Both the position numbers and the translations under genes were made by a program. From positions 1 to 63,872 of the forward strand of contig JANXWK010000034.1 of NCBI GenBank assembly GCA_025351165.1: 63,872 nucleotides of DNA, written 5' to 3'. Under the pieces are notes generated by a model that worked only from the letters and a program-made list of their open reading frames with translations, did no database searches and was not told the origin of the DNA. This stretch comes from Hyphomicrobiales bacterium (lineage in GTDB: Bacteria > Pseudomonadota > Alphaproteobacteria > Rhizobiales > Beijerinckiaceae). Every line of letters starts with the position of its first letter. Within the stretch, counting starts at the first letter, position 1. This document shows, piece after piece, positions 1 to 8,598 of this stretch.

Positions 1-488
1 CGGTTGATTTTCGCAACACGCTCATCATCATGACATCCAACCTTGGCTCAGAGTTTCTGGTGAACCAAACCGAAGGAGAACCTGTTGAACAGGTGCGCAA
101 CGAAGTAATGGGTATGGTGCGTGCGCATTTCAGGCCAGAATTTCTAAACCGTATTGATGAGATTATTCTGTTTCACAGATTGAAACGTGAACATATGGGC
201 GCGATTGTTGATATTCAAATTGAGCGTTTGCAGCGTTTGCTCAACGAACGTAAAATTATACTTAAACTGGACGATACAGCTCGAAACTGGCTTGCAGCCA
301 AAGGCTATGATGCAGCCTATGGAGCAAGACCTTTAAAACGCGTGATCCAAAAGAATGTGCAGGATCAGCTGGCTGAAATGCTGCTCGCCGGACACATTAA
401 GGATGGTGAAACTGTGCCTGTAACCAGCGCAAAAGATAAATTGCTGTTTGGCAACCTGGAAGAGACTATTCCTGCGGTTGTTCATTGA
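1..488 (+). CDS. clpB: ATP-dependent chaperone ClpB, C-terminal fragment
   Basis: The open frame runs in from the left edge (first full codon at base 3) and encodes about the last 160 residues of ClpB, the Hsp100 disaggregase that works with DnaK to resolubilise aggregated proteins in the cytoplasm. Visible are the end of the second AAA+ domain (FRNTLIIMTSNLGSE), the sensor region FRPEFLNRIDEIILF and the C-terminal small domain with GYDAAYGARPLKRVIQ. The 5' part lies outside the window. The 3' end overlaps the convergent YihY-family gene by 23 bp. In many Hyphomicrobiales clpB sits close to prfA-prmC-DUF4167; here those genes are about 44 kb away in this window. Confidence 0.96.
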   Translation, partial: VDFRNTLIIMTSNLGSEFLVNQTEGEPVEQVRNEVMGMVRAHFRPEFLNRIDEIILFHRLKREHMGAIVDIQIERLQRLLNERKIILKLDDTARNWLAAKGYDAAYGARPLKRVIQKNVQDQLAEMLLAGHIKDGETVPVTSAKDKLLFGNLEETIPAVVH

Positions 489-1347
489 AAACTTTAAGCA
501 GGGCGGCATTGAACTCGCCCCCTGCTATAAATAAAATAGCAAGGTAGTACAAAAATATCAGCGCAATGGTTGCGCCCGCAAATCCAGCATAGGTTTTGGC
601 GTAGCTGGCAAAATGGCCAAGATACCAGGCAAAGCCAAGGGCCGCAATCATCCATGCTATAAGTGTCAACACAACACCTGGCAAAACGTTTTGAAGCGTT
701 CTTTTACCCGAGGGCAGCCATAAATGGGCAAAAATAAGTGTTGTGAGCAGCACCAGTCCAGTAAACGAGTATCGTAAAATATTAAAGCCAGCTGTCAGTC
801 CAGACAGTTCTGGTACAAATTTTAACGTTAATGCCCAAAGCGATGGTCCAAGCACAACCAGGAACGCAAGACTCAAAAGAGCAAAAGCGCCAAGGGAAAC
901 AAAAAGAAAAGCATAAAGACGGGTTGTTATAAACCACCGATCATCTTTTTGATTATAGGCACGGTTGAGAGCGTTTCGCATGGCCTCAATCCCCGATGAT
1001 GCAAACCACAGGGCCAATATTGCGCCAACAGTTAAAAAATCAGTCCGCTGTCCCAACAGGACTGTGTGAACTTCATTGGCCAAAGGTTCTGCGATGTTGT
1101 TGGGAAAAGCATCGAATATCAAGTTGACCGCTGTATCGGCCAAGGCTTTATTATCAAGGAAAGAAGCCAGTGCGGTTAAAAATATCATGAACGGAAAAAG
1201 TGCCAAAAGGCCTGATAAGGCAACATGACTTGCCATTGCCCAGCCATCATTGGCATTAAGCTGCACCCAGGTCTGCGCGGCAGCTTTCCTCCAGCTGTTT
1301 AAAAAGGCTTTTAAGGGATATTTTATTTCAAGTGAGGATTTTACCAA
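466..1347 (-). CDS. YihY/BrkB family inner-membrane protein
   Basis: A 293-residue polytopic membrane protein of the YihY (virulence factor BrkB) family. The family core is visible: a conserved N-terminal amphipathic stretch (WVQLNANDGWAMASHVALSGLLALFPF), the segment ALWFASSGIEAMRNALNRAY, and about six hydrophobic helices ending near residue 280. Members were once called ribonuclease BN, but that activity belongs to another protein; the transport or membrane role of the family is unresolved. The start used is a TTG at 1347; no ATG gives a better fit to the conserved N-terminus. It converges on clpB with a short overlap. Confidence 0.88.
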   Translation of the reverse strand: MVKSSLEIKYPLKAFLNSWRKAAAQTWVQLNANDGWAMASHVALSGLLALFPFMIFLTALASFLDNKALADTAVNLIFDAFPNNIAEPLANEVHTVLLGQRTDFLTVGAILALWFASSGIEAMRNALNRAYNQKDDRWFITTRLYAFLFVSLGAFALLSLAFLVVLGPSLWALTLKFVPELSGLTAGFNILRYSFTGLVLLTTLIFAHLWLPSGKRTLQNVLPGVVLTLIAWMIAALGFAWYLGHFASYAKTYAGFAGATIALIFLYYLAILFIAGGEFNAALLKVFNEQPQE

Positions 1348-1442
1348 TGTCTAGCCTTTTAAAACTATAGTCCTTGAGACAATCTTGAGTCCTTAAGACG
1401 ATCTTGTTTTACCAAATCAGTTTATCAGGATAATAGTTCTCT

Positions 1443-2372
1443 ATGTCTCAAAATAAAACATCTTGCTTGCAACCCTCCCCGTCCATATTTCTTGTTCTTA
1501 CCCCCACAATATTTGTGTTGCTTTGGTCGACAGGCTGGATTGTGGCAAGATATGCGGCTCCACATGCTGATCCACTCACATTTCTTTCAGTCCGATATGT
1601 AACAGCCTTTATCATTATTGCCTTCTTTGCATTCATGGTAAATGCGCCTTGGCCTAAAGGCAGAACAGCAGTCGCACATACGCTTGTTTCAGGTGCGCTC
1701 ATTCATGCCATTTATCTAGGAGCTGTCTGGTGGGCAATTAAAAAGGGTGTTCCAGCTGGAATCTCTGGCCTAATTGCAGCTTTGCAGCCTTTAATGACGG
1801 CAGCTTTGGGCGGCTGGCTGATCAAAGAGCATGTGCGGCCACTGCAATGGATGGGTGTCGCACTTGGTTTTCTAGGTGTCCTGATGGTCCTTGAACCAAA
1901 AATTGTACAAAGCCTGTCTTTGAGCAATGAAAATGAGACATCTTTGGGTATACCCATTATTGTCAATTGTTTTGGAATGCTGTCTTCCACACTTGGCTCA
2001 TTTTATCAAAAGCGCTTTCTTGGTGCAGGGGATCTGCGCACCATTACAGCCATGCAGTATATTGGCGCGCTCATTATAACGCTGCCAATGGCTCTGGCTT
2101 TTGAAGACCTGCGTTTTGATCTTGTGCCTGAAACATTTTATGCGCTTGTATGGGCAGTTATTCCACTGTCCATAGGTGCGATTAGCCTGATGCTGATAAT
2201 GATTCGCAAAGGAGCTGTATCGCGCGTTGCTTCACTCATTTATCTTGTGCCGCCAACCGTTGCCGTTCAGGCATGGCTACTATTTGATGAAAAACTTGTA
2301 TTCATCCAGATCATTGGTATGGCTGTAACAGCTGTTGGTGTATATCTGTCAACAAAAAGGGCATCATCTTGA
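1443..2372 (+). CDS. EamA/DMT family transporter
   Basis: A 309-residue drug/metabolite transporter with two EamA repeats and about ten transmembrane helices. Visible family features include WSTGWIVARYAAPHADPLTF in helix 1-2, the repeat-end motif LGFLGVLMVL, and the second repeat ending in IIGMAVTAVGVYL. DMT exporters typically move amino acids or metabolites out of the cell; the substrate cannot be read from sequence. It is the first gene of a tightly packed group: its stop codon overlaps the TTG start of tspO in a TTGA arrangement, so co-translation with tspO, the pseudouridine synthase and rsmB is likely. Confidence 0.88.
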   Translation: MSQNKTSCLQPSPSIFLVLTPTIFVLLWSTGWIVARYAAPHADPLTFLSVRYVTAFIIIAFFAFMVNAPWPKGRTAVAHTLVSGALIHAIYLGAVWWAIKKGVPAGISGLIAALQPLMTAALGGWLIKEHVRPLQWMGVALGFLGVLMVLEPKIVQSLSLSNENETSLGIPIIVNCFGMLSSTLGSFYQKRFLGAGDLRTITAMQYIGALIITLPMALAFEDLRFDLVPETFYALVWAVIPLSIGAISLMLIMIRKGAVSRVASLIYLVPPTVAVQAWLLFDEKLVFIQIIGMAVTAVGVYLSTKRASS

Positions 2373-2899
2373 ATAATACTTTATTGCGACCACCTTTATC
2401 CTCCATTTCAATTGTTTATCTTGTTATTGCTATTGGATTGACAGTTGGAGCAACAGTTTCAGGTGCGCTTTTTACTGATATTGGCATGCCATGGTATGGC
2501 GCAATCTTGAAAAAACCCTGGTTTAATCCGCCTAATCTGGCTTTTCCCATTGCCTGGACACTGCTTTACACCTTCATGGCGTTCAGCTTCTGGCGTATCT
2601 TGCGGCTTCCAGCTGAAACTACAGGGCGCGGACAGGCAATTTTTGCTTTTCTGTTGCAGCTTGGATTAAATATGCTTTGGTCGTTTCTGTTTTTCTATAA
2701 ACAGGATCCAGTACTGGCTCTCCTGGAGGTTACGTGCCTTTTGACAGCAATTATTTTCATGATTTTAAGCTTTCGTCCCGTTGATAAACTCTCTTATTAT
2801 CTTATGTGGCCTTATGCAGCCTGGGTCAGTTTTGCGACTGTTTTAAATCTGGCAATTATTGTCCTTAACCCTGATATGCCAACGTCATGGAACAGATAA
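2369..2899 (+). CDS. tspO: TspO/MBR family protein (tryptophan-rich sensory protein)
   Basis: A 176-residue membrane protein with the five-helix TspO/MBR fold. The signature W-Y-x(n)-L-KKPWFNPPNLAFPIAW is clear near residues 35-60, followed by WTLLYTFMAFSFWRI and the C-terminal YAAWVSFATVLNLAI. TspO proteins bind porphyrins and, in Rhodobacter, affect photosynthesis gene expression and stress responses; in non-phototrophs they are linked to tetrapyrrole and oxidative stress handling. The start is a TTG overlapping the upstream stop codon. The 3' end overlaps the next gene by 13 bp, so it is probably translated from the same message as the rRNA/tRNA modification genes behind it. Confidence 0.93.
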   Translation: MNNTLLRPPLSSISIVYLVIAIGLTVGATVSGALFTDIGMPWYGAILKKPWFNPPNLAFPIAWTLLYTFMAFSFWRILRLPAETTGRGQAIFAFLLQLGLNMLWSFLFFYKQDPVLALLEVTCLLTAIIFMILSFRPVDKLSYYLMWPYAAWVSFATVLNLAIIVLNPDMPTSWNR

Positions 2900-3579
2900 A
2901 CGAGGCTACACTTCTAAACCGTGTTCTTTACCGCGATGAAGATATTATTGTCCTGAACAAGCCAGCTGGTATTGCTGTCCATAAAGGGCGGGGTGATGGC
3001 GGAAATCTGGAAGCTTTGTTTCCAGCGCTCAGTTTTGGAATGGACCGCGTCCCTGCCCTTGCTCACAGGCTTGACAAAGAAACCTCAGGGTGCCTGATTT
3101 TAGGTCGGCATCGCAAGGCTCTTGCGCATCTGGGTAAGCTGTTTCAGCGTGGACATATCTCAAAAACTTATTTTGCAATTGTTGTGGGCAATCCACCAGA
3201 TGAAGGGCGCATAGATTTTGCGCTGGCCAGGCGGACAGGCGATAAACGATCCTGGATCATGAAAACAGCAGAAGATGGTGATCCATCCTCGACTTTATTC
3301 AAAGTGCTAGGGCGAGGCGATGGCTTGGCCTGGCTCGAACTAAAGCCCTTGACAGGGCGAACTCATCAATTGCGTGTGCATTGTGCTGCCAGTGGCTTTC
3401 CTATTGCAGGTGATGCGCTGTATGGCGGAGATACATCACGTGCTGCTGCAAGAATGGTACATCTGCATGCAAGAGAAATTACCATTCCCCAAAAACGCGA
3501 TAAACCAGCTTTAACTGTTCAGGCACCTGTGCCAAACCATATGCATACATTATTTGAAGCTTGCGGATATACCATTTGA
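2887..3579 (+). CDS. RluA-family pseudouridine synthase
   Basis: A 230-residue RNA pseudouridine synthase. The catalytic motif HRLDKETSG is present with the essential aspartate at about residue 63, followed by the family segments KTYFAIVVG and PLTGRTHQLRVHCA. There is no S4 RNA-binding domain at the N-terminus, which places it nearer to RluA/TruC-type enzymes than RluC/RluD. It isomerises uridine in rRNA or tRNA; the exact target is not readable. The ATG at 2887 lies inside the end of tspO, and the 3' end overlaps rsmB, another RNA modification gene. Confidence 0.92.
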   Translation: MEQINEATLLNRVLYRDEDIIVLNKPAGIAVHKGRGDGGNLEALFPALSFGMDRVPALAHRLDKETSGCLILGRHRKALAHLGKLFQRGHISKTYFAIVVGNPPDEGRIDFALARRTGDKRSWIMKTAEDGDPSSTLFKVLGRGDGLAWLELKPLTGRTHQLRVHCAASGFPIAGDALYGGDTSRAAARMVHLHAREITIPQKRDKPALTVQAPVPNHMHTLFEACGYTI

Positions 3580-4958
3580 ACATTCCTTACAAATCCACGC
3601 CAAAGTCAAACCCCAAAGCCAAAACTCACCTACTTGAGCCAGGTTTGCTTTCACGCAGGCTCGCAGCCTCTGTGCTGGCTGATGTCGTGCAGCGCAGGCT
3701 TGCCCTTGATGAACGACTGGACACATACCTGTCTTTGGAACCAGCAAATGAAATGTCAGCGCAGGATCGCTCGCTTGTTCGCGCAATTGCAACTTCGGCA
3801 ATACGGCGTTTAGGCACAATCAAGAGAGCCTTGTATGAACGGCTTCTGGGCGGAATGCCGCAGAGCGCACCTAAGCTTGAACCTATTCTGATTTCTGCTG
3901 TGGCGCAGATTTTGTTTTTAGGCGTGCCAGACCATGCAGCCGTTGATACGGCTGTTCGTCTTGCGAGGGAGGACTCAAATTCAGTCCATTTCGTGCCACT
4001 GGTGAATGCCGTTTTGCGGCGCATTGCGCGTGAAAAAGATGCCATACTCAAGTCAGCCAATCCCTTGCGGGATGATACACCAGAATGGCTTGCAAAACGC
4101 TGGTCAAATGCCTTCGGGCCAGATAATGCTCTATTAATTGCAGACTCTCATCAAGATGAACTGGCAGTTGATCTAACGGTCAAATCTGATCCAGAGGGAT
4201 GGGCAGATCGCTTGGGCGCGGTGCTTTTGCCATCTGGCTCAATTCGGCTTACCAATCGAGATTCAATTGCAATGTTGCCTGGCTATCTGGATGGAGAATG
4301 GTGGGTACAGGATGTGGCTGCCGCCATTCCAGCAAAATTAATATCAGCTGGCGAAGGTAAACGCATTCTTGACCTATGTGCCGCCCCTGGTGGCAAAACC
4401 GCACAATTAGCTGTCACTGGCGCCAGTGTTGTGGCTATGGATCGCTCAGATAAACGTCTGGTACAGCTCCGAAATAATATGACGCGGCTTAAATTAAATG
4501 TCGACGTGCTGGTTGCTGATGCGCTCAGCTATGAGGGTGAGATGTTTGATGCTGTGCTGATTGATGCACCCTGCTCTGCCACAGGTACAATCCGCCGCCA
4601 TCCAGATGTGGCCTGGACAAAAACGCAGGAAGATATTTTAAAACTCGTGGCTTTACAGCGTAAAATGCTTGATCGCGCTCATCTTTGGCTAAAATCAGGT
4701 GGTATACTGGTATATTCAACCTGTTCACTGGAGCGCGATGAGGGCGAGGCGCAGATTGAAGCACTCCTCAAACGCGATCCACGCTTTAGCCGTGTGCCAG
4801 TTTCAGCAGATGAGGTTGGCGGTATGGGCGAGCTTATAACAGAAGCAGGCGATGTGCGTGCCTTGCCATTTCATTTTAAAAGCAAACTTGAGGATGCCAA
4901 CCCAAGATTATCTGGCTGTGACGGATTCTATGCAGCAAGGTTAGTGTTTAAGGGGTAA
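3561..4958 (+). CDS. rsmB: 16S rRNA (cytosine-C5) methyltransferase RsmB
   Basis: A 465-residue RsmB/Sun-type methyltransferase that makes m5C at position 967 (E. coli numbering) of 16S rRNA. An N-terminal NusB-like RNA-binding domain (about residues 30-160, with DRSLVRAIATSAIRRLG) precedes the SAM-dependent catalytic domain. SAM motif I is LDLCAAPGGKTAQLA, motif IV is DAPCSATGTIRRHPDV, and motif VI is YSTCSLERDEGEAQ; the two catalytic cysteines are in the PC and TC motifs. No ATG is available at the N-terminus: TTG at 3561 or TTG at 3576 (TTGA overlap with the previous stop) are both possible, and the second would mirror the tspO arrangement. Confidence 0.94.
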   Translation: MRIYHLNIPYKSTPKSNPKAKTHLLEPGLLSRRLAASVLADVVQRRLALDERLDTYLSLEPANEMSAQDRSLVRAIATSAIRRLGTIKRALYERLLGGMPQSAPKLEPILISAVAQILFLGVPDHAAVDTAVRLAREDSNSVHFVPLVNAVLRRIAREKDAILKSANPLRDDTPEWLAKRWSNAFGPDNALLIADSHQDELAVDLTVKSDPEGWADRLGAVLLPSGSIRLTNRDSIAMLPGYLDGEWWVQDVAAAIPAKLISAGEGKRILDLCAAPGGKTAQLAVTGASVVAMDRSDKRLVQLRNNMTRLKLNVDVLVADALSYEGEMFDAVLIDAPCSATGTIRRHPDVAWTKTQEDILKLVALQRKMLDRAHLWLKSGGILVYSTCSLERDEGEAQIEALLKRDPRFSRVPVSADEVGGMGELITEAGDVRALPFHFKSKLEDANPRLSGCDGFYAARLVFKG

Positions 4959-5017
4959 CGAGTATCTCTACCTATCGTACTTCAAGAACTGGAAATGAAA
5001 GCAATTACACCCACAGC

Positions 5018-5108
5018 CGTCATGCGCGGACTTGATCCGCGTATCCACGTCTTAGCGTAATGATGTCATAAAAAGACGTGGATACCTGCGTAAAGCGCGG
5101 GCATGACG
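5018..5108. repeat. Inverted-repeat (palindromic) element
   Basis: A 91-bp imperfect palindrome. The outer arms CGTCATGC (5018-5025) and GCATGACG (5101-5108) match exactly, and the inner arms GTATCCACGTCTT (5041-5053) and AAGACGTGGATAC (5073-5085) match over 13 bp. The sequence type, a CGTCATGC end followed by a GC-rich stretch and a TATCCACG block, resembles dispersed palindromic repeats common in alphaproteobacterial intergenic regions. It is the only copy I noticed in this window. It lies just after rsmB, where it could also act as a transcription end or mRNA-stabilising hairpin. Confidence 0.7.
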
Positions 5109-5599
5109 ACCCAAATGCCGCATCGCAGGATCCATTTTATTTTTTCCTCAAAAATAGCGGCACAACCATACATTTATTAAATAAAATGATGACAAAGTAA
5201 CATTTTATCTAATTTTAAGGTCTGGATTACCGCGCTGCGATCCCAATGACTTTAGTTAGTTAATTACATTTATTTGTTTATAATAGATTAAATACCTAAA
5301 TAATGCTTGACAATATAACTTTATTCCTACATAAATGATCCCATCTTCACCTTACGGAAGCAGAAATCTGAGACTGGCAATTTTGGGGTGAATATCCAAA
5401 AGACTTTATATTTAAACACTCAGAAGTTTAAACCATAAAGCTCAAAAGGATTTAAGGCAGAGTGTCAGGTCAGGCAGGTCACAGCGCTCTGGCTTCATAC
5501 AATGCTTTAGGGCGATGTCCAGGAAACTTGTATCTGGTTGAACTTTTTGTGAAAGGATACGATTTTCATTGATTGTTTTACCACCAGACAGATAGAAGA

Positions 5600-5745
5600 C
5601 CTGGCCGGACTATGTGATCTCCCTCGCAAGGAGCTTCGGTGCAGATGTAAGGCACATAGTCGGAAGATGCATCGTGTGCGGAGTGTGGATTCATGCCTCA
5701 AGGGCGCCCATAAAAGTTGTATGGAGAAACACTCCGCACTGCTTC
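5600..5745. ncRNA. Candidate structured RNA upstream of rpmB (unidentified)
   Basis: Two strong hairpins lie close together. Stem A pairs GACTATGTG (5608-5616) with CACATAGTC (5653-5661), with a nested CTCC/GGAG stem. Stem B pairs GTGCGGAGTGT (5676-5686) with ACACTCCGCAC (5729-5739), an uninterrupted 11-bp stem around a 42-nt loop. No ORF accounts for them. I could not match the sequence to RNase P, tmRNA, SRP RNA, 6S RNA or a known riboswitch by eye. It could be a small RNA on either strand or an rpmB leader; the strand is not decidable from inspection. Confidence 0.35.
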
Positions 5746-5916
5746 TACTTCTGTTATCAACCCGATTAGCGGGGGTTGAAACTTGAATGAGTATATTTAG
5801 GCTGACTTTTCAGTCTCAGGATAAAAATCTTGCACCGGTTCGCTTGACCTTGAAGCTATCACGAGCTATGTGCAGAGCTTGAAATTTTTAAATTAAGATG
5901 CAAAAGGTAATATGCT

Positions 5917-6207
5917 ATGGCACGTGTGTGTGAACTAAGTGGTAAAGGTGTACAGTATGGCCATAAGGTGAGCCATTCAAACCACAAAACCAAGCGCCGC
6001 TTTTTACCTAACCTTAACATGGTTACGCTCATTTCTGATGTTTTACAGAAATCCATTCGCCTTCGCGTATGTGCAAATGCTCTTCGCACAGTTGAGCATC
6101 GTGGGGGTTTGGATGCGTTCCTGGCTAAACAGGATGATACTGATCTCTCACGCGATGCATTGAACATAAAGCGTGAAATCGAGAAAAAACAGGCTCTGGC
6201 AGCCTAA
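5917..6207 (+). CDS. rpmB: 50S ribosomal protein L28
   Basis: A 96-residue protein of the L28 family, a component of the large ribosomal subunit. The family start [20 protein letters not shown] and the basic segment [11 protein letters not shown] are clear. The C-terminus is the longer alphaproteobacterial form, with [16 protein letters not shown]. It is transcribed alone, with a long upstream non-coding stretch and a strong terminator 20 bp after the stop codon. Confidence 0.97.
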   Translation: MARVCELSGKGVQYGHKVSHSNHKTKRRFLPNLNMVTLISDVLQKSIRLRVCANALRTVEHRGGLDAFLAKQDDTDLSRDALNIKREIEKKQALAA

Positions 6208-6228
6208 ATTTGAGACAAACATATTTAT

Positions 6229-6266
6229 AGCCCGCATGTACATAAATACATCTGCGGGCTTTTTTA
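6229..6266 (+). terminator. Rho-independent terminator of rpmB
   Basis: The arms AGCCCGCA (6229-6236) and TGCGGGCT (6253-6260) form a perfect 8-bp stem, followed by a run of six T. It separates rpmB from the convergent hisE and may serve both. Confidence 0.88.
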
Positions 6267-6282
6267 TGTAAATAGACTGTCT

Positions 6283-6621
6283 TTATACTGTAGTGACTTT
6301 CGAAGACTGATTTTTGGGCAGTTTCTCCGCAATTCCATAAAGTTGTTCACGTCGGGCAATCTCGTCAAAAACTTCAGATGGCTTAATATCCATTTGAGCT
6401 AGAACAACATAAAGCTGGTAGATCAAATCTGCACTTTCCAGAATTGTTTCGTTGCGTTTGCCCTGCAATGCATCAATACCGACCTCTACGGCTTCCTCAC
6501 AAAGTTTTTTGACCATTTTTGGCATACCTTCCCGAAAAAGTTTAGCCGTTCGGGATTGGGATGGTTCAAGATGGCGTGAAGCACAAATTGCATCGTATAA
6601 ACTGTCAAGTGATGTACTCAC
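6283..6621 (-). CDS. hisE: Phosphoribosyl-ATP diphosphatase HisE
   Basis: A 112-residue stand-alone HisE, which hydrolyses phosphoribosyl-ATP to phosphoribosyl-AMP in the second step of histidine synthesis. The MazG-like helical core is visible (KLFREGMPKMVKKLCEEAVE and ESADLIYQLYVVLAQM), with the acidic metal-binding residues EEAVE and ESADL. In many alphaproteobacteria hisE lies after hisF; here it sits 2 bp downstream of rppH in the same direction, away from other his genes. It probably shares the rppH transcript. Confidence 0.94.
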   Translation of the reverse strand: MSTSLDSLYDAICASRHLEPSQSRTAKLFREGMPKMVKKLCEEAVEVGIDALQGKRNETILESADLIYQLYVVLAQMDIKPSEVFDEIARREQLYGIAEKLPKNQSSKVTTV

Positions 6622-6623
6622 AT

Positions 6624-7166
6624 CTATTCCTCTGTCGCTAAAGCCGAAAGATGGCTGAACGTATTAACAACCTGTTCGTAAACAGGACGCTTAAAGGGAA
6701 TGACCAACTCTGGTAGGTGGTTCATGTCTTCCCATCGCCAATGACTGAATTCTGCCTTCAACCCATCAGCTGGTTCATGAATATTGATTTCACTGTCATC
6801 ACCTTCAAAACGAAAGGCAAACCATTTTTGTATCTGTCCACGATATTTACCACGAAAGCTACGCCCTCCTGGATTTTGTGGCAAGTCATACTGATACCAG
6901 TCAGGCGCCTCTGCCAAAAACTTGGTGGATAAAACTCCGGTTTCTTCCTTCAGCTCACGTTTTGCAGCTTCCAGAGGATTTTCACCCCTATCAATTCCAC
7001 CTTGTGGCATTTGCCAGGCATACTGTTCCAGTACATGCCCTTTACGGGAGAGTTGAAGGCGCCGGCCTATAAACACCAATCCACGCTTGTTCAGCAGCAT
7101 AATGCCCACGCATGGGCGAAATGGCAGCTCAGAAATATCATCAAGAGAAGTCTTTATATGTGACAT
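6624..7166 (-). CDS. rppH: RNA pyrophosphohydrolase RppH
   Basis: A 180-residue Nudix hydrolase of the RppH/NudH type, which removes pyrophosphate from the 5' end of mRNAs and triggers their decay. The Nudix box spans about residues 57-79 and fits the consensus GX5EX7REUXEEXGU (GGIDRGENPLEAAKREL followed by KEETGV). Also present are the RppH-typical FRPCVGIMLLNKRGLVFIG start and the WQMPQGGID segment. It lies downstream of the DUF610 deacetylase gene, a conserved neighbourhood in Hyphomicrobiales, and 2 bp upstream of hisE. Confidence 0.94.
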   Translation of the reverse strand: MSHIKTSLDDISELPFRPCVGIMLLNKRGLVFIGRRLQLSRKGHVLEQYAWQMPQGGIDRGENPLEAAKRELKEETGVLSTKFLAEAPDWYQYDLPQNPGGRSFRGKYRGQIQKWFAFRFEGDDSEINIHEPADGLKAEFSHWRWEDMNHLPELVIPFKRPVYEQVVNTFSHLSALATEE

Positions 7167-7219
7167 AGGGTTACTATAACCCTGTTTTCTTTAGAGTCGC
7201 TATTTCTTTTATAGGTATT

Positions 7220-8437
7220 TTATGATTTTGGCCCAATCACAACCGAACTTACTGGAACGAGAACAATACCTTTTTGTTCAAGGTTTTTTGACCAGCGTAC
7301 AACCTTGTCAAGTGTCAATGGCAATGCAGAACCAACACCAATAGCTACACCCTTGTCTTTAGCAATGCGCTCTAACTTCAAAAGGGCTTCATCTATGTCA
7401 GCTGATTTTAAGCTTGCATCAATAATGATGTCAGCGCGAGCTGCAGGAAGGCCCATAGCGCCAGCAGTTGCCATGCTAAGGCTGCGCTGCGAACTGCCAT
7501 CGTCAAGATAGGCTAGCCCACGCGATGATATGTCTTTAAAAACAGGTGTCAAAGCAGTGTCATTGGCAGAAAACTTGGCACCCATGAAGTTCATTATACC
7601 AACATAACCAGTAAAACGACTCATTAGCCAATGCAGTTTATCAATATTTTGTTCAGCACTCTGATTTGCAAGAAGTGTTTGTGGGCCAGGGTCATTATCT
7701 GGATAATCAAACGGCTCCATGGGCGCCTGCAAAAACAGCTCATGACCCTGTTCGCGGGCGCGTTGAGCCTGCCGTTCAAGATCGGCACCATAGGGTGCAA
7801 AGGCTAAGCTGACTTCACCAGGCAAACGTGTAATAGCATCTGCTGTAACACTCTGACCAATACCAAGCCCACCTATAACAATTGCTATGCGAATTGGTTT
7901 GGATTTGAGAGTGGACGTTAAAGGACGTGCATAAATCTCCAAGGGGCGCTGCCCATCGCCTGATAGTCTTGGTAATATTCCATGTTTATTTTTTTCGATA
8001 AGACGTTTGTCAGGAGAACTTACCAGTTTTACATTCGTAAAATCAGGTACTTTGATAACAACAGCACTTGGCATGGCACCGCCATTTTGTCGAACAACCC
8101 TTACACCGCTTTCCATTTCAAGTTCAGCAGCCCCGCTACGGTTCAGGGTTTGAGCGGAGGATCCAGACCTCTCTAAACCTGATGGATTTAGGGTATCGCC
8201 TTGAGTAGATTGCATGACAGGGTTATTGACAAACTGTGCAGCTTTTGGACGCTCAATCCCCACAACAGCTACAGGCTCACCCCCTAATGGATCTTTTGTT
8301 GAAACAAGAAGGACTGTAATGACACCGCTCAGCAATAAAGCGAGTGAAAGCATCACAGATGCATAAGGCACTCTACGAGCTGGCTTTTTCTGCTTGAGAT
8401 CTACCCCAAGCGGGGTCGATAGTTCATCGCCCAACAT
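7220..8437 (-). CDS. Divergent polysaccharide deacetylase (DUF610) family protein
   Basis: A 405-residue protein with a membrane anchor (about residues 24-46) followed by a low-complexity linker and a divergent polysaccharide deacetylase domain from about residue 180 to the end. The domain start RIAIVIGGLGIGQSVT, the ELFLQAPMEPFDYP segment, the VGIMNFMGAKFSA segment and the GLAYLDDGSSQRS strand are typical of this family (PF04748). The protein is presumably exported to the periplasm. In Hyphomicrobiales it is normally found between ctpA and rppH; here a cytochrome c gene and kdsB separate it from ctpA. Enzymatic activity has not been established for this family. Confidence 0.9.
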   Translation of the reverse strand: MLGDELSTPLGVDLKQKKPARRVPYASVMLSLALLLSGVITVLLVSTKDPLGGEPVAVVGIERPKAAQFVNNPVMQSTQGDTLNPSGLERSGSSAQTLNRSGAAELEMESGVRVVRQNGGAMPSAVVIKVPDFTNVKLVSSPDKRLIEKNKHGILPRLSGDGQRPLEIYARPLTSTLKSKPIRIAIVIGGLGIGQSVTADAITRLPGEVSLAFAPYGADLERQAQRAREQGHELFLQAPMEPFDYPDNDPGPQTLLANQSAEQNIDKLHWLMSRFTGYVGIMNFMGAKFSANDTALTPVFKDISSRGLAYLDDGSSQRSLSMATAGAMGLPAARADIIIDASLKSADIDEALLKLERIAKDKGVAIGVGSALPLTLDKVVRWSKNLEQKGIVLVPVSSVVIGPKS

Positions 8438-8598
8438 TTATTCCCAAAGCCGATTCAACAGCCATGCCCCCAAGATAATTCTCTCAAAATAATTTGAAAG
8501 AATTAATTTAAAAAAAGAATCAAGTTCTGTGTAATTTATCTTGGGGTTGTTTTGTCAATAATATGTTAACCTATCAGTTATTTTTGACAAAATAAATT

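Larger units (their letters stand above)
4959..5916. other. 960-bp gene-poor interval between rsmB and rpmB
   Basis: No convincing protein-coding gene was found here. The left part (5018-5108) is an inverted-repeat element, the middle (about 5120-5570) is AT-rich with no recognised element, and the right part (about 5600-5745) contains two perfect-stem hairpins described separately as a possible structured RNA. A short stretch at 5759-5778 (AACCC, nine-base loop, GGGTT) could form one more small hairpin, but without a T tract. The promoter of rpmB presumably lies in the last 150 bp. Confidence 0.6.

Noticed and set aside
5600-5745. RNase P RNA, tmRNA, SRP RNA or cobalamin riboswitch
   Set aside because: None of the diagnostic conserved blocks of these RNAs could be found, and the element is too short for RNase P or tmRNA.
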